A stretch of 17,561 nucleotides of DNA. Source: Casp-Chloro-G3 sp002816715. Lineage in GTDB: Bacteria; Chloroflexota; Dehalococcoidia; Lucifugimonadales; UBA3495. The stretch covers positions 1-17,561 of the forward strand of contig JAQBUV010000054.1 in assembly GCA_027623815.1 (NCBI GenBank), in the 5' to 3' direction. The notes beneath the pieces are model-generated. The model was not told the DNA's origin. It ran no database searches and saw nothing but the letters and a program-made list of their open reading frames with translations. Of the stretch, positions 1 to 6,719 are shown in pieces (position 1 is the first letter of the stretch; every line of letters begins with the position of its first letter). The position numbers and the translations under genes were made by a program.

Positions 1-19
1 CTTACCAAACCATTGGTTC

Positions 20-352
20 CTAGACAAATCCTCTACCATCAAACACCAACAGCGTTTCACAAATTCTCTGGTCTTTGAATCGAAACAACTGAGCGATGGT
101 TAATATTCGATCACTTTTTTCGTAATCGTAGTAAATTGAAACACTATCGACGTCTTCTGTGATGCTTAATAGTATATATCCAGCGGTTTCTGGCGGGTCT
201 CTTCTCAGAGCATCCAAGTACGCATCGGCAGAGTTAAACTGAAAAAATGGGCCGCTGAACCGGAATTCCTCAGCTAGCAATGGCGCCAAGGTCGCCACGT
301 CACCGGCGCAAAATCTCCGGACGAATTCTATTGCAAGTTCACGATTGTTCAA
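20..352 (-). CDS. SnoaL/NTF2-like small protein
   Basis: A 110-residue protein with the pattern of the SnoaL/NTF2-like fold: an N-terminal helix (NNRELAIEFVRRFCAGD), a loop with LLAEEFRFSGPFF, a helix (DAYLDALRRDP), then beta strands ending in LFRFKDQRICETLLVFDGRGF. NTF2-like proteins of this size are usually small ligand-binding or isomerase-like domains, and the substrate cannot be told from sequence. The start is a TTG at 350-352. No convincing Shine-Dalgarno sequence precedes it, and the open frame runs back only to a stop at 401-403, so the start is uncertain. The gene stands alone, downstream of the tRNA on the same strand. Family assignment is from overall pattern only. Confidence 0.7.
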   Translation of the reverse strand: MNNRELAIEFVRRFCAGDVATLAPLLAEEFRFSGPFFQFNSADAYLDALRRDPPETAGYILLSITEDVDSVSIYYDYEKSDRILTIAQLFRFKDQRICETLLVFDGRGFV

Positions 353-448
353 AAGAAGAGGTGTTCGCTGGCAAGGATACAGCCAAGAAGGGGCTTGCAG
401 TCAACTTATCTGGGTGACCGGGGACGAATTCATATCAAAAATGGAGAA

Positions 449-525
449 TGGTGGGCCTGGATGGACTCGAACCAACGACCTCAGTCTTATCAGGACTGCG
501 CTCTAACCGCCTGAGCTACAGGCCC
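449..525 (-). tRNA. tRNA-Ile (anticodon GAT)
   Basis: The minus strand folds as a full cloverleaf. The acceptor stem pairs GGGCCTG (525-519) with CAGGCCC, the D-arm is GCTC/GAGC, and the anticodon stem is CAGTC/GACTG around loop CTGATAA, giving anticodon GAT. The T-loop is TTCGAGT. The 3' CCA is encoded (449-451) after discriminator A (452). The T-stem GTTGG/CCATC has one T-T mismatch, which is slightly unusual. No rRNA genes flank it, unlike the tRNA-Ile(GAT) found in many rRNA operons. Confidence 0.95.
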
Positions 526-545
526 ACGTAGTGGTTAGCCTCTGA

Positions 546-574
546 ATTATAGCAACCGACTACTCAGGTAGCAA
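546..574 (-). promoter_or_regulatory. Sigma-70-type promoter of tRNA-Ile
   Basis: On the minus strand, TTGCTA (574-569) is separated by exactly 17 bases from TATAAT (551-546). The tRNA 5' end lies about 20 bases further on, at 525. The -10 is a perfect consensus and the -35 matches at 4 of 6 positions. Position and spacing both fit a dedicated tRNA promoter. Confidence 0.65.
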
Positions 575-1062
575 GAAGTAATTCTCAGTGATTGGCTTTT
601 CCGCTCAAGTAGACACTGAGACCCTGAGCAGGGCAGACACCGACGAAGAGCTAGCCGAAGCGCGGGCCATTGCCACTGGAAGGCAGCCACTGGGCCAATT
701 TCAGAATGATGGGAATTATTAGCTTGTTGAAGACCACCACAATGGCCACTGGTGCGACTACGATATCTGCTACAGCAGCAATCGACCAAAGGGGGTGGTC
801 CAAGAAGATGTTTGCCAGGAATTTTTCAATCAATATATGCTGCTCCGACGCGCAGGGATTACGAGTCAGCTATGCGCAAAGCAATATAGCATCCGGGTGT
901 TGGGCTTGAAGCTCAGGGGTTATGTGAAGCAAATTAGGAACATCACCCGGAGATACAGGGTGGTAGTACCCTATGCCGCTCATGTATGTGGGTTTAGTCT
1001 GTATTCAATTAAGCCTTCAGTGTGCGGCTGATATCCCAACATTAATAGAAACGGAGTAAAAC
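575..1062. other. Region with no firm gene
   Basis: Apart from the possible small membrane ORF at 651-833, I see no supported gene between the tRNA promoter and the coiled-coil gene. The plus-strand frames here have no recognisable protein features. A small inverted repeat, AGGGT/ACCCT, lies near 955-975. I found no clear promoter for the gene that starts at 1063. Confidence 0.5.
651..833 (-). CDS. Possible small membrane protein
   Basis: A 60-residue frame opening with TTG (831-833). GGAG lies 9 bases upstream, a plausible ribosome binding site. Residues about 16-50 are almost entirely hydrophobic (SIAAVADIVVAPVAIVVVF, then IIPIILKLAQWL), which would give one long or two short membrane segments. 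Charged residues sit at the N-terminus (EKF) and in the short tail (SGNGPRFG). I recognise no family. The hydrophobic pattern plus ribosome site argue for a real small gene; the short length and TTG start argue for caution. Confidence 0.35.
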   Translation of the reverse strand: MIEKFLANIFLDHPLWSIAAVADIVVAPVAIVVVFNKLIIPIILKLAQWLPSSGNGPRFG

Positions 1063-2052
1063 ATGGCCACAGGCAGAACAGCGACGCGAAGCAAGAACTC
1101 CTTGAAAAACCGGTCTGCGAACCCTCTGTCTCCTTCGTCGGAAACGGTCCGAGAAGCCGACGGCGATCAAGAAGAGGAGCGTATGGATCCCTCTATTGAA
1201 GAGCAGTTGGTCCAAGCTAAATCCAGCCGCACCCAGGCGGAAAACGCCCGTCAGAAGATTGCCAACGAAATTCTGGAAGCCACCAAAACGGTATGCCAGA
1301 AGCTGATTGCCGACGGTGAGCAGACCCTGGAAAGGGCCAAGAAGCTGGAAGCTGAGGCCGTACGAAAAGAACAAGAAGCCCACGAGGAACGGGAAAAAGG
1401 CCAAACCTACCGCAAAGAGGCTGAAGCCTACTCCGAAAGGGTTAAGGCCGAAACGCAGAAGAAGGCTCAAGAGAAACTAGACCACGCCCAGAGCGTCCGG
1501 TCAGATGCTGAGGCCTACCGGGAAAGGGTCATGGCAGAAGTGCAGCAAGAGGCCCAAGAGCAGTTGAACCAGGCTCAGAGCGTTCGGGCTGACGCGGAAA
1601 CTTATCGGGACCGTGTGATCTCTGAGGCTAAGGAACAGGGTCAGGAGATACTATACCTGAGCCGCTCTGCCGCTGAACATGAATGCAACGAGATGAAGCA
1701 CCACGCCGATCTTAATGCCCAACGGACCATGGCGGAGGCCGAGTTGGTCAAGGCCGCGGCTCAAGAGGAGCTAGAAGCCCAGAAGATATACGCTGAGGCC
1801 GCCCGTTTGGAAACCGAATCTCTTGAAGTCTTGGCCCAGGTCAGGGCCAAGCTGGCCGACCCCACCGCTTTCTTGGGCAACAGTGTCGATATGGCCTCCC
1901 TAACCGTTCAATTGAACTCTGCCTGGGAAAGTAATGAATCCGGCGAAATGCCCATACCCGCGGTGGAACCCAACCCGGTGAAACCGAAAGTAGTCGCCCA
2001 GAAAGCCAGCGTGACCGCCCGCAGAAAGCGTCCCATCAGCCGGGCAAAATAG
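1063..2052 (+). CDS. Charged coiled-coil protein with 29-residue repeats
   Basis: A 329-residue, very hydrophilic protein. It has a basic, Ser/Thr-rich N-terminus (1-30), an acidic stretch (31-48), then a near-continuous Ala/Glu/Gln/Lys/Arg coiled coil from about 44 to 265, and a low-complexity Pro/Val/Lys/Arg-rich tail. Within the coil, residues 121-149 and 150-178 are near copies of a 29-residue unit (EAY-ERV-AE, then LDHAQSVRSDA or LNQAQSVRADA), and a third, diverged unit begins at 179. Such coils resemble DivIVA-like, stalk-like or ATP synthase b-subunit-like helices, but I cannot assign a family. There is no signal peptide or membrane segment. GGAG lies 6 bases before the ATG. The gene is monocistronic and converges on recF. 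Confidence 0.8.
   Translation: MATGRTATRSKNSLKNRSANPLSPSSETVREADGDQEEERMDPSIEEQLVQAKSSRTQAENARQKIANEILEATKTVCQKLIADGEQTLERAKKLEAEAVRKEQEAHEEREKGQTYRKEAEAYSERVKAETQKKAQEKLDHAQSVRSDAEAYRERVMAEVQQEAQEQLNQAQSVRADAETYRDRVISEAKEQGQEILYLSRSAAEHECNEMKHHADLNAQRTMAEAELVKAAAQEELEAQKIYAEAARLETESLEVLAQVRAKLADPTAFLGNSVDMASLTVQLNSAWESNESGEMPIPAVEPNPVKPKVVAQKASVTARRKRPISRAK
1423..1659 (+). repeat. 87-bp in-frame tandem repeats inside the coiled-coil gene
   Basis: Unit 1 is 1423-1509, unit 2 is 1510-1596, and a decayed unit 3 begins at 1597. Each full unit encodes 29 residues. The recurring landmarks are a Tyr-x-(E/D)RV core near the start and AQSVR(S/A)DA at the end of units 1 and 2. This looks like internal duplication of a helical module. 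Confidence 0.7.
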
Positions 2053-2089
2053 CCCGACTAAACCCAGCCAACATCAAGCAATAGATTCA

Positions 2090-3289
2090 TTACCCGGTCT
2101 CCTCGACCGGGTTTTCTTTTGCGTGGGGCAAAACTTGACCGTCCGCTACCTTGAAGTAGGTGGCCTGATCACCAAAATAGTCCTGCACCAAATCCAGGTC
2201 AGTGGTAGTGATCAACGACTGTTGATAACGGGTTACTTTCTCCAGCACCCGGCGACGCCGGGCGGCATCCATCTCGGAAAGAACGTCATCCAGCAGCACC
2301 ACCGGCTCATCGTCCCGGGCGGCCGATAGGTACGAAGCCTCCGCCAGCCGCAGCGTTAGCGCCAGGGTACGCGCCTCTCCCCTGGACGCAAAGGTGCCCA
2401 TGTCCAGTCCGTTCACCAACAGCCGAAAATCATCTCGGTGCGGCCCGACCACGGTAGTGGCGGTGGCTAATTCTCGCTGTTGAAACGCCGCCAGCGATTC
2501 ACTAAACCGCTCTTCAGTACTCGACAGGCTGTCCCCACCGTTCACGCTGGGGCGGTATTCGATTTGAAACTCGTCGCCGCTTTCGCTCAGCTCGCTATGA
2601 TGTTCGGCACAGAATACCGCAAGCCGCTTCATAACTTCTTGTCGCTGCCAGGTGATGGCCCCTCCTTCTCTGACCAGTTCGGCGTTCCAGAACTCCAGCT
2701 CATCCGCCTCAGCCCGACCTTCTCGCAGCATCTTCAGCAGATGATTACGATGTTGCAGCACCCGCTGGTAACGCTGCAACGCCTTGATGTAGGGAGGGTC
2801 TGCTTGAGAAACCAGAATGTCCAAATACCGACGCCTACCCGAAGGTGCGCCGTACACCAGCTCAATATCGTCAGCGCTGAACAGCACCGCGCCCACCATT
2901 CCCACCAAATCGGCGGCGGTGTAGCGGATCCGGTTAACCCGTATCTGCTTGCGTACTGAATAGCCCAAACCGTCGGCGCTGGCAGTGGTGGAGCCTGGAG
3001 TGGCGGTGCTCTGATAGCCGACGTTGACCGAAAGACGTTGGCCCTTCTTCTCGACGATACCTCTAACCAGCGCCTGCTCGCCGTTGAGTCCAGCGGAGAA
3101 GCTGATCACCTCTCGCTCGTTCTCAGCCCGGAAAGATCGGGCGAGGGCCAGCAAGTAGACGGCCTCCAACAGCGTGGTTTTCCCCTGGGCGTTAGCGCCG
3201 GTGAACACCACTACGCCCAGCGGCAGGTCTAGCTCCAACTCCCCAAAGTTGCGGAAGTTGATCAGACTGAGTCGGGATAAGTAGGCCAA
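2090..3289 (-). CDS. recF: DNA replication and repair protein RecF
   Basis: RecF is an ABC/SMC-type ATPase that binds single-stranded gaps and helps RecO/RecR load RecA. Numbered from an upstream TTG at 3298: Walker A GANAQGKT (34-41), VVGPHRDD (283-290), ABC signature SRGEARTL (305-312), and Walker B VVLLDDVLSEMD (333-344). Its length of about 400 residues is slightly above the usual 360-380. I chose the TTG at 3287-3289, which gives MAYLSRLSLINFRNF, the usual RecF N-terminus, with AGGAGG about 11 bases upstream. The TTG at 3296-3298 would leave only 2 bases to that site. It is not next to dnaN or gyrB here. An insert at 96-115 (STATPGSTTASADG) looks like a lineage-specific loop. Confidence 0.95.
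   Translation of the reverse strand: MAYLSRLSLINFRNFGELELDLPLGVVVFTGANAQGKTTLLEAVYLLALARSFRAENEREVISFSAGLNGEQALVRGIVEKKGQRLSVNVGYQSTATPGSTTASADGLGYSVRKQIRVNRIRYTAADLVGMVGAVLFSADDIELVYGAPSGRRRYLDILVSQADPPYIKALQRYQRVLQHRNHLLKMLREGRAEADELEFWNAELVREGGAITWQRQEVMKRLAVFCAEHHSELSESGDEFQIEYRPSVNGGDSLSSTEERFSESLAAFQQRELATATTVVGPHRDDFRLLVNGLDMGTFASRGEARTLALTLRLAEASYLSAARDDEPVVLLDDVLSEMDAARRRRVLEKVTRYQQSLITTTDLDLVQDYFGDQATYFKVADGQVLPHAKENPVEETG
2092..2121 (+). terminator. Rho-independent terminator of the coiled-coil gene
   Basis: The 8-bp stem ACCCGGTC/GACCGGGT (2092-2099 and 2105-2112) has a 5-base loop and is followed by TTTCTTTT on the plus strand. The stem is also the last codons of recF on the other strand, so the two genes converge with overlapping 3' signals. 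Confidence 0.75.
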
Positions 3290-3452
3290 AGGCGACAAGC
3301 CCTCCTGCAGTTGGCAGTCCGATTACCCCAATGGAGGGTTCACTTATGATGATATTAGCGTGGCGTTACCAGACGGCACCGACTACATTGTAGCAGTAGC
3401 AGATCAGTAGCTGAGAAGACGATTCTTCTGAAAGCTAAGGAGATTATAAAAC

Positions 3453-3482
3453 AGTAGGGGCACACAGTCGTGTGCCCCTACT
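3453..3482. repeat. Perfect palindromic intergenic repeat (GTAGGGGCACAC type)
   Basis: Two perfect 13-base arms, AGTAGGGGCACAC and GTGTGCCCCTACT, surround a 4-base loop between recF and the Fur-type gene. A similar element with the same ends lies at 15815-15844 and a related one at 4115-4165. On the minus strand it is followed by GTTTTATAATC, so it could also end fur transcription or overlap a recF promoter (TATAAT at 3443-3448). I see no coding sequence in 3299-3549. Confidence 0.8.
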
Positions 3483-3549
3483 AAATCTTTATTGACGAAT
3501 TATCTACGAGGCCAGGGATTTTACCGGGGCAATAACCCGGAAAAATGCT

Positions 3550-3984
3550 CTAGTTGGCCCGGTCGGGGTTGCAGCCGGAGCACCAGCCGTAGAAGTCCAC
3601 CCGCTGGGAAGAGACCTCAAAATCAGCATCGCTGGAGATAATCTCCTCCAACTCCGCCACCGTTTCTTGACCCACGTCGGCATCTACCACATTGCCGCAG
3701 CTGACGCACACCAGGTTGGCGTGGGGGGACAGATTGGCGTCGTAACGAGACTGGCGCTGGAAGGGGAGTTCTCGAACGATTCCCGCCTGCTCTAGAGTAG
3801 CCAACGTTGAGTAGACCGTGGCAATGGTCACATAGGGGAAAAATGCCTGTACCCGGTCGAATATGTCACGGACAGTGGGATGGTCGGCAGAGTTTATTAC
3901 CACCTCAGCGATGGCGAGCCTCTGGGGGGTCAATCTGATCCCCAGGGGTTTTAAAAGGTCAACCACTCCCGATTGGCTGGTCAC
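3550..3984 (-). CDS. Fur-family regulator, PerR-like
   Basis: A 144-residue Fur-family DNA-binding repressor. The N-terminal winged helix contains RLTPQRLAI (17-25) and ATVYSTLATLEQAGIV (55-70). The structural zinc site is complete: C93-x2-C96 and C135-x2-C138. The regulatory metal site fits the PerR pattern by position: H35, D82, H88 and D101 match B. subtilis PerR H37, D85, H91 and D104, but N90 replaces H93. The Asp at 101 favours a PerR-type peroxide sensor over an iron-sensing Fur; this is inference. The start is GTG at 3982-3984 with GGAGG 7 bases upstream. Its own promoter contains one half of a PerR box, suggesting autoregulation. Confidence 0.9.
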   Translation of the reverse strand: MTSQSGVVDLLKPLGIRLTPQRLAIAEVVINSADHPTVRDIFDRVQAFFPYVTIATVYSTLATLEQAGIVRELPFQRQSRYDANLSPHANLVCVSCGNVVDADVGQETVAELEEIISSDADFEVSSQRVDFYGWCSGCNPDRAN

Positions 3985-4029
3985 GAGGGTTCCTCCAAGG
4001 TTACTACCAGATTTGCTAGACGAATATCA

Positions 4030-4036
4030 ATTATAA
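4030..4036 (-). promoter_or_regulatory. fur/perR -10 element with a PerR-box-like half site
   Basis: The minus strand reads TTATAAT at 4036-4030. This contains a perfect -10 hexamer about 45 bases ahead of the GTG start, and it is also a perfect left half of the known PerR box (TTATAATnATTATAA). The right half (GATATTC) is poor and the -35 region is weak. Confidence 0.4.
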
Positions 4037-4114
4037 CATGATTGGTCAGACCACGTTCTGGGAGAGTTTCTATCCTAATACCAATTCTTAACGATGGAGC
4101 CGTCTATTCACTGG

Positions 4115-4165
4115 TAGGAGCAGACCTATGTGCCTGCCCAAGGTGCACACATAGGTCTGCTCCTA
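4115..4165. repeat. Long palindromic intergenic repeat (18-bp arms)
   Basis: The arms TAGGAGCAGACCTATGTG (4115-4132) and CACATAGGTCTGCTCCTA (4148-4165) are perfect complements around a 15-base loop. The ends resemble the palindromes at 3453 and 15815 (TAGGRRCA). It lies upstream of the Fur-type gene and downstream of the NHL gene terminator. Perfect arms this long suggest a mobile or regularly copied palindrome rather than a simple terminator. Confidence 0.8.
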
Positions 4166-4181
4166 GTTTTGCGATGCAACA

Positions 4182-4224
4182 ACAAAAACCCGTTCATCCT
4201 TAGAAACTCTAAAGACGAACGGGT
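4182..4224 (-). terminator. Terminator after the NHL-repeat gene
   Basis: On the minus strand ACCCGTTC (4224-4217) pairs with GAACGGGT (4195-4188), followed by TTTTGTTG. It lies about 65 bases past the NHL stop codon and would end the DUF1800-DUF1501-NHL transcript. Confidence 0.75.
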
Positions 4225-4288
4225 CTGATTGCCTGGTTAGCTGCGCCAGATTGCGCTGGCAACAGGGGAGTGCTATCCCGAATTGGGC

Positions 4289-5344
4289 CTACAGCCGGCC
4301 GCTGGCTCCGCGCTCACCCGGGCCGAAGAATATCGGGTACTGTTTGTGGAATACCTGGATACGGGAACGGGCTGACTCGACCACATAAACTCGACCCTCG
4401 TCATCAACCTCCACCGCCACCGGGCCCCAGAACTGCTTTTCTCGATCCAAACCCTGGGCGATGCTGCGCTCGTGCCACATCTCCGGGTTGCCGCCATCCA
4501 ACTTGTTGGTGCCCCACTTGGACAGGGTGGCTTCGCCCATGGTGCTGGTCAGGTAATTGCCCTCCGGGTCGAATACTTGCAGACGGTCATTGTTCCAGTC
4601 GGCTACGTAGATATCCCCATCCTTATCCACCGCCACGCCGGTGGGCCGGTTGAACTCACCCTCACCCGACCCGGTACTGCCTATTTTCATCAGAAACTTA
4701 CCGTCGGCGGTGAACTTCTGAATGCGGTCGTTACGCCAGTCTGCGATGTATACGTCTCCGTGGTGGTCAATTTCAATGCCCCACGGCATGTTGAACTCGC
4801 CGTCGCCGGAGCCTGCCTGGCCCCACTTGCTGATGAACTTGCCGTCTTTGGTGAATTTCTGAACGCGGTTGTTGCCGCTGTCCACCATGTATAGATTGTC
4901 ATCTTTGTCGAAGGCCAGTCCCGAAGGGTTGTCCCATTCGCCGTCGCCACTGCCGGGCCGTTGCCACTTGGAGATGTACTCGCCGTCCTTGGTGTAGATG
5001 GAAATGCGGTCCAGCGACTCGTCAGCCACGTAGACATTGCCTTCACTGTCGAGGGCAATGGCAGTGGGCCAGATCAGCGCGCCATCGTCGGAAACAGCCT
5101 CGCCCTCGCCCTGGGTGGTGACGCCCCGGGCGAATTCGCCAATGTAGTCCTCGTCCACGGTGCAAATGGTAATCCGCTTGCCGTCGGGCCGGTAGTCGTA
5201 GGAGCGGCTCACCACGTACATGGTCGCGTCCTCGCCCAGAGCCATCGCCACCGGATTACGGAAGCCCGGCCCGGAGAACTCAGCGCGGCCAATGGTCTTG
5301 TCATACTGAAGTGTTACGTTCAGTAATTGAGTTTCAGTAGTCAT
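4289..5344 (-). CDS. NHL-repeat beta-propeller protein
   Basis: A 351-residue protein made almost wholly of NHL repeats. Repeated blades carry the pattern P-G-A-D-(D/E)GN-YVAD---(D/N)R(I/V)Q-F: WPTAIALDSEGNVYVADES near 92-110, NPSGLAFDKDDNLYMVDSG near 139-157, MPWGIEIDHHGDVYIADW near 186-203, RPTGVAVDKDGDIYVADW near 233-250, and a C-terminal WGPVAVEVDDEGRVYVVES blade. NHL propellers bind proteins, RNA or ligands; no catalytic residues are evident. I start at ATG 5342-5344 with GAGGT 4 bases upstream. A longer frame to 5431 would add 29 residues encoded partly by an intergenic repeat and is rejected. No signal peptide. It is the last gene of the likely DUF1800-DUF1501-NHL operon. Confidence 0.85.
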   Translation of the reverse strand: MTTETQLLNVTLQYDKTIGRAEFSGPGFRNPVAMALGEDATMYVVSRSYDYRPDGKRITICTVDEDYIGEFARGVTTQGEGEAVSDDGALIWPTAIALDSEGNVYVADESLDRISIYTKDGEYISKWQRPGSGDGEWDNPSGLAFDKDDNLYMVDSGNNRVQKFTKDGKFISKWGQAGSGDGEFNMPWGIEIDHHGDVYIADWRNDRIQKFTADGKFLMKIGSTGSGEGEFNRPTGVAVDKDGDIYVADWNNDRLQVFDPEGNYLTSTMGEATLSKWGTNKLDGGNPEMWHERSIAQGLDREKQFWGPVAVEVDDEGRVYVVESARSRIQVFHKQYPIFFGPGERGASGRL

Positions 5345-5384
5345 TTTTACCTCACAGATTTGTGGGTCTCTAGAATCCGCTTTC

Positions 5385-5452
5385 TTCCCCTTAGAAAGGG
5401 GGGAGATTAAGAGGGGTTGAAACGACCCCACCTAACCTCACCTTGATCAGGG
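5385..5452. repeat. CCCCTTAGAAAGGGG-type intergenic repeat
   Basis: Two hairpins in series: CCCCTT/AAGGGG (5387-5392 and 5396-5401) and GGGGT/ACCCC (5413-5417 and 5425-5429). They are followed by CCTAACCTCACC and CAGGGGA, which resemble the element at 9850-9883. From memory, sequences of this type are frequent dispersed repeats in environmental genomes. The element sits between DUF1501 and the NHL start codon and accounts for the spurious longer NHL frame. Confidence 0.6.
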
Positions 5453-5474
5453 GATGAACTTATTCGATGTTCTC

Positions 5475-6608
5475 TTATACGAAGTCGAACTTCTCAAAGC
5501 TGCCATTGACGATGGGTTTGGCATCCAGGCCCATCCAGTTCTCTAGAATGGTGGTGTAAGTGCTGCGGAAGTCGTTGTTAAAGTGCAGGTCGCCCTCCAA
5601 CAGCTTGTTTTCCTCCAAAGACGGATACTCGCCGTAGAGGCCGCCCTTGACGTGGTCGCCCACTACAAAACAAACGCCGCCGGAACCGTGGTCGGAACCG
5701 GAACCATTATCGTGTACCCGACGTCCGAACTCGGAGAATACCAACAGCATCACGTTGTCGCTGCCGTTGTTCTGCTTGAGGTCGTCGTAGAAGTCAGCCA
5801 CGGCGTTGGAAGTGTTGCTCCACAGCCCAGCGTGGGCCATCAACTCTCCGGCGTGGGTATCGAAGCTGTTATAAGGAGCGGTGGTGTAAAGCACCCGGGT
5901 GCCGAAATCGGCCAGATGCACCTGCGCGATGTTCTTCATATACTGGGCCACCGTGTTGCTGCCGTACTCAACGGTAGAGTGGTACTGCTCCGGGGCGGTG
6001 CTCAGGATGTCTGCGCCCTTCAAAGCATCCATGCCCGTCTGGGACAGGTAGTCCACTACCATATTGCGGCCCAAGGTCGGCGCATAGATACGGGAGAAGA
6101 CATCCAGGGCTTCAGTTCGTTGGTCTTCGCCCTCAATGCCGGTCAGCACGCCGTAGGTGGCCAGGTTGCCCACCGAGGCCACCGGCACGCCAGGAGCGGC
6201 CAGCGCGCGGGGGAGGCCCCGGCCGAAGTTGACGCCGGTCAGCACGTTGTCTTTGTTGGGATCAATATCCCGGATAGTCCGGCCCAGCCAGCCTTCCGTC
6301 CCTTGCTTGTCCGGCTCACAGGTGTGCCAGATGTCCATGGAGCGGAAGTGGGAGCGGTTGGGATTGGGATAGCCGACGCCCTGAATGACAGCCACTTTGC
6401 CATCATCGTAGAGCCGCTTGAGGGGCGCCATGTTGGGGTTGAAGCCCACATTATCGTCAATTTTCAAAACCTGGTCTTGGGGAGTCCTCACCGAAGGCCG
6501 GTGGTCGTAGTACAAAGGATTGCCGTGGGGAACCAGGGTATTCAGGCCATCGTTACCCCCGGACAACTGAAGCACTACCAGTACCGGATCTTTCTTGGTA
6601 GAAGTCAT
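5475..6608 (-). CDS. DUF1501 family protein
   Basis: A 377-residue DUF1501 protein, a family with an alkaline-phosphatase/sulfatase-like fold and no firmly known reaction. Visible family motifs: GGNDGLNTLVP (17-27), YPNPNRSHFRSMDIWHT (80-96), FDTHAG (249-254), FSEFGRRVHDN (291-301) and DHGSGG (306-311). The His/Asp/Glu residues in the last three are in positions expected for metal binding. Most DUF1501 proteins I know carry a Tat signal; this one begins MTSTKKDPVLVVLQLSGGNDG, directly at the domain, so it looks cytoplasmic or is exported with a partner. AGGAG lies 9 bases before the ATG. It is the second gene after DUF1800, a pairing common across bacteria. Confidence 0.9.
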   Translation of the reverse strand: MTSTKKDPVLVVLQLSGGNDGLNTLVPHGNPLYYDHRPSVRTPQDQVLKIDDNVGFNPNMAPLKRLYDDGKVAVIQGVGYPNPNRSHFRSMDIWHTCEPDKQGTEGWLGRTIRDIDPNKDNVLTGVNFGRGLPRALAAPGVPVASVGNLATYGVLTGIEGEDQRTEALDVFSRIYAPTLGRNMVVDYLSQTGMDALKGADILSTAPEQYHSTVEYGSNTVAQYMKNIAQVHLADFGTRVLYTTAPYNSFDTHAGELMAHAGLWSNTSNAVADFYDDLKQNNGSDNVMLLVFSEFGRRVHDNGSGSDHGSGGVCFVVGDHVKGGLYGEYPSLEENKLLEGDLHFNNDFRSTYTTILENWMGLDAKPIVNGSFEKFDFV

Positions 6609-6655
6609 GTGCTAATCTCCTGTCTTTCTTGAATTTCCAGGTTCTTGCTCCTAAC

Positions 6656-6688
6656 CGCTCGTCCTGAGCTTGTCGAAGGATGGACGGA
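6656..6688. repeat. CGTCCTGAGCTTGTCGAAGG dispersed repeat
   Basis: The sequence contains CGTCCTGAGCTTGTCGAAGG with imperfect complementary ends (CCG...CGG). One frame of it translates as RPELVEG, a signature I know from dispersed repeats in many bacterial genomes. It lies between DUF1800 and DUF1501 inside the presumed operon and explains a spurious plus-strand ORF starting at 6645. Confidence 0.65.
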
Positions 6689-6719
6689 CGGAAGTATAGA
6701 AGCACTCAAATGCTGTTTC

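Noticed and set aside
3538..3560. CCGGG/CCCGG hairpin as the fur terminator
   Set aside because: The stem is only 5 bp with a T-poor tail; the palindrome at 3453 followed by TTTT is an equally good or better candidate.
3453..4165. Palindromes as a possible CRISPR array
   Set aside because: The repeats are isolated, differ in sequence, have no regular spacers, and no cas gene is present.
5583..6632. 349-residue plus-strand ORF
   Set aside because: It lies fully antisense to DUF1501, which has clear family motifs and a ribosome site; the antisense product has none.
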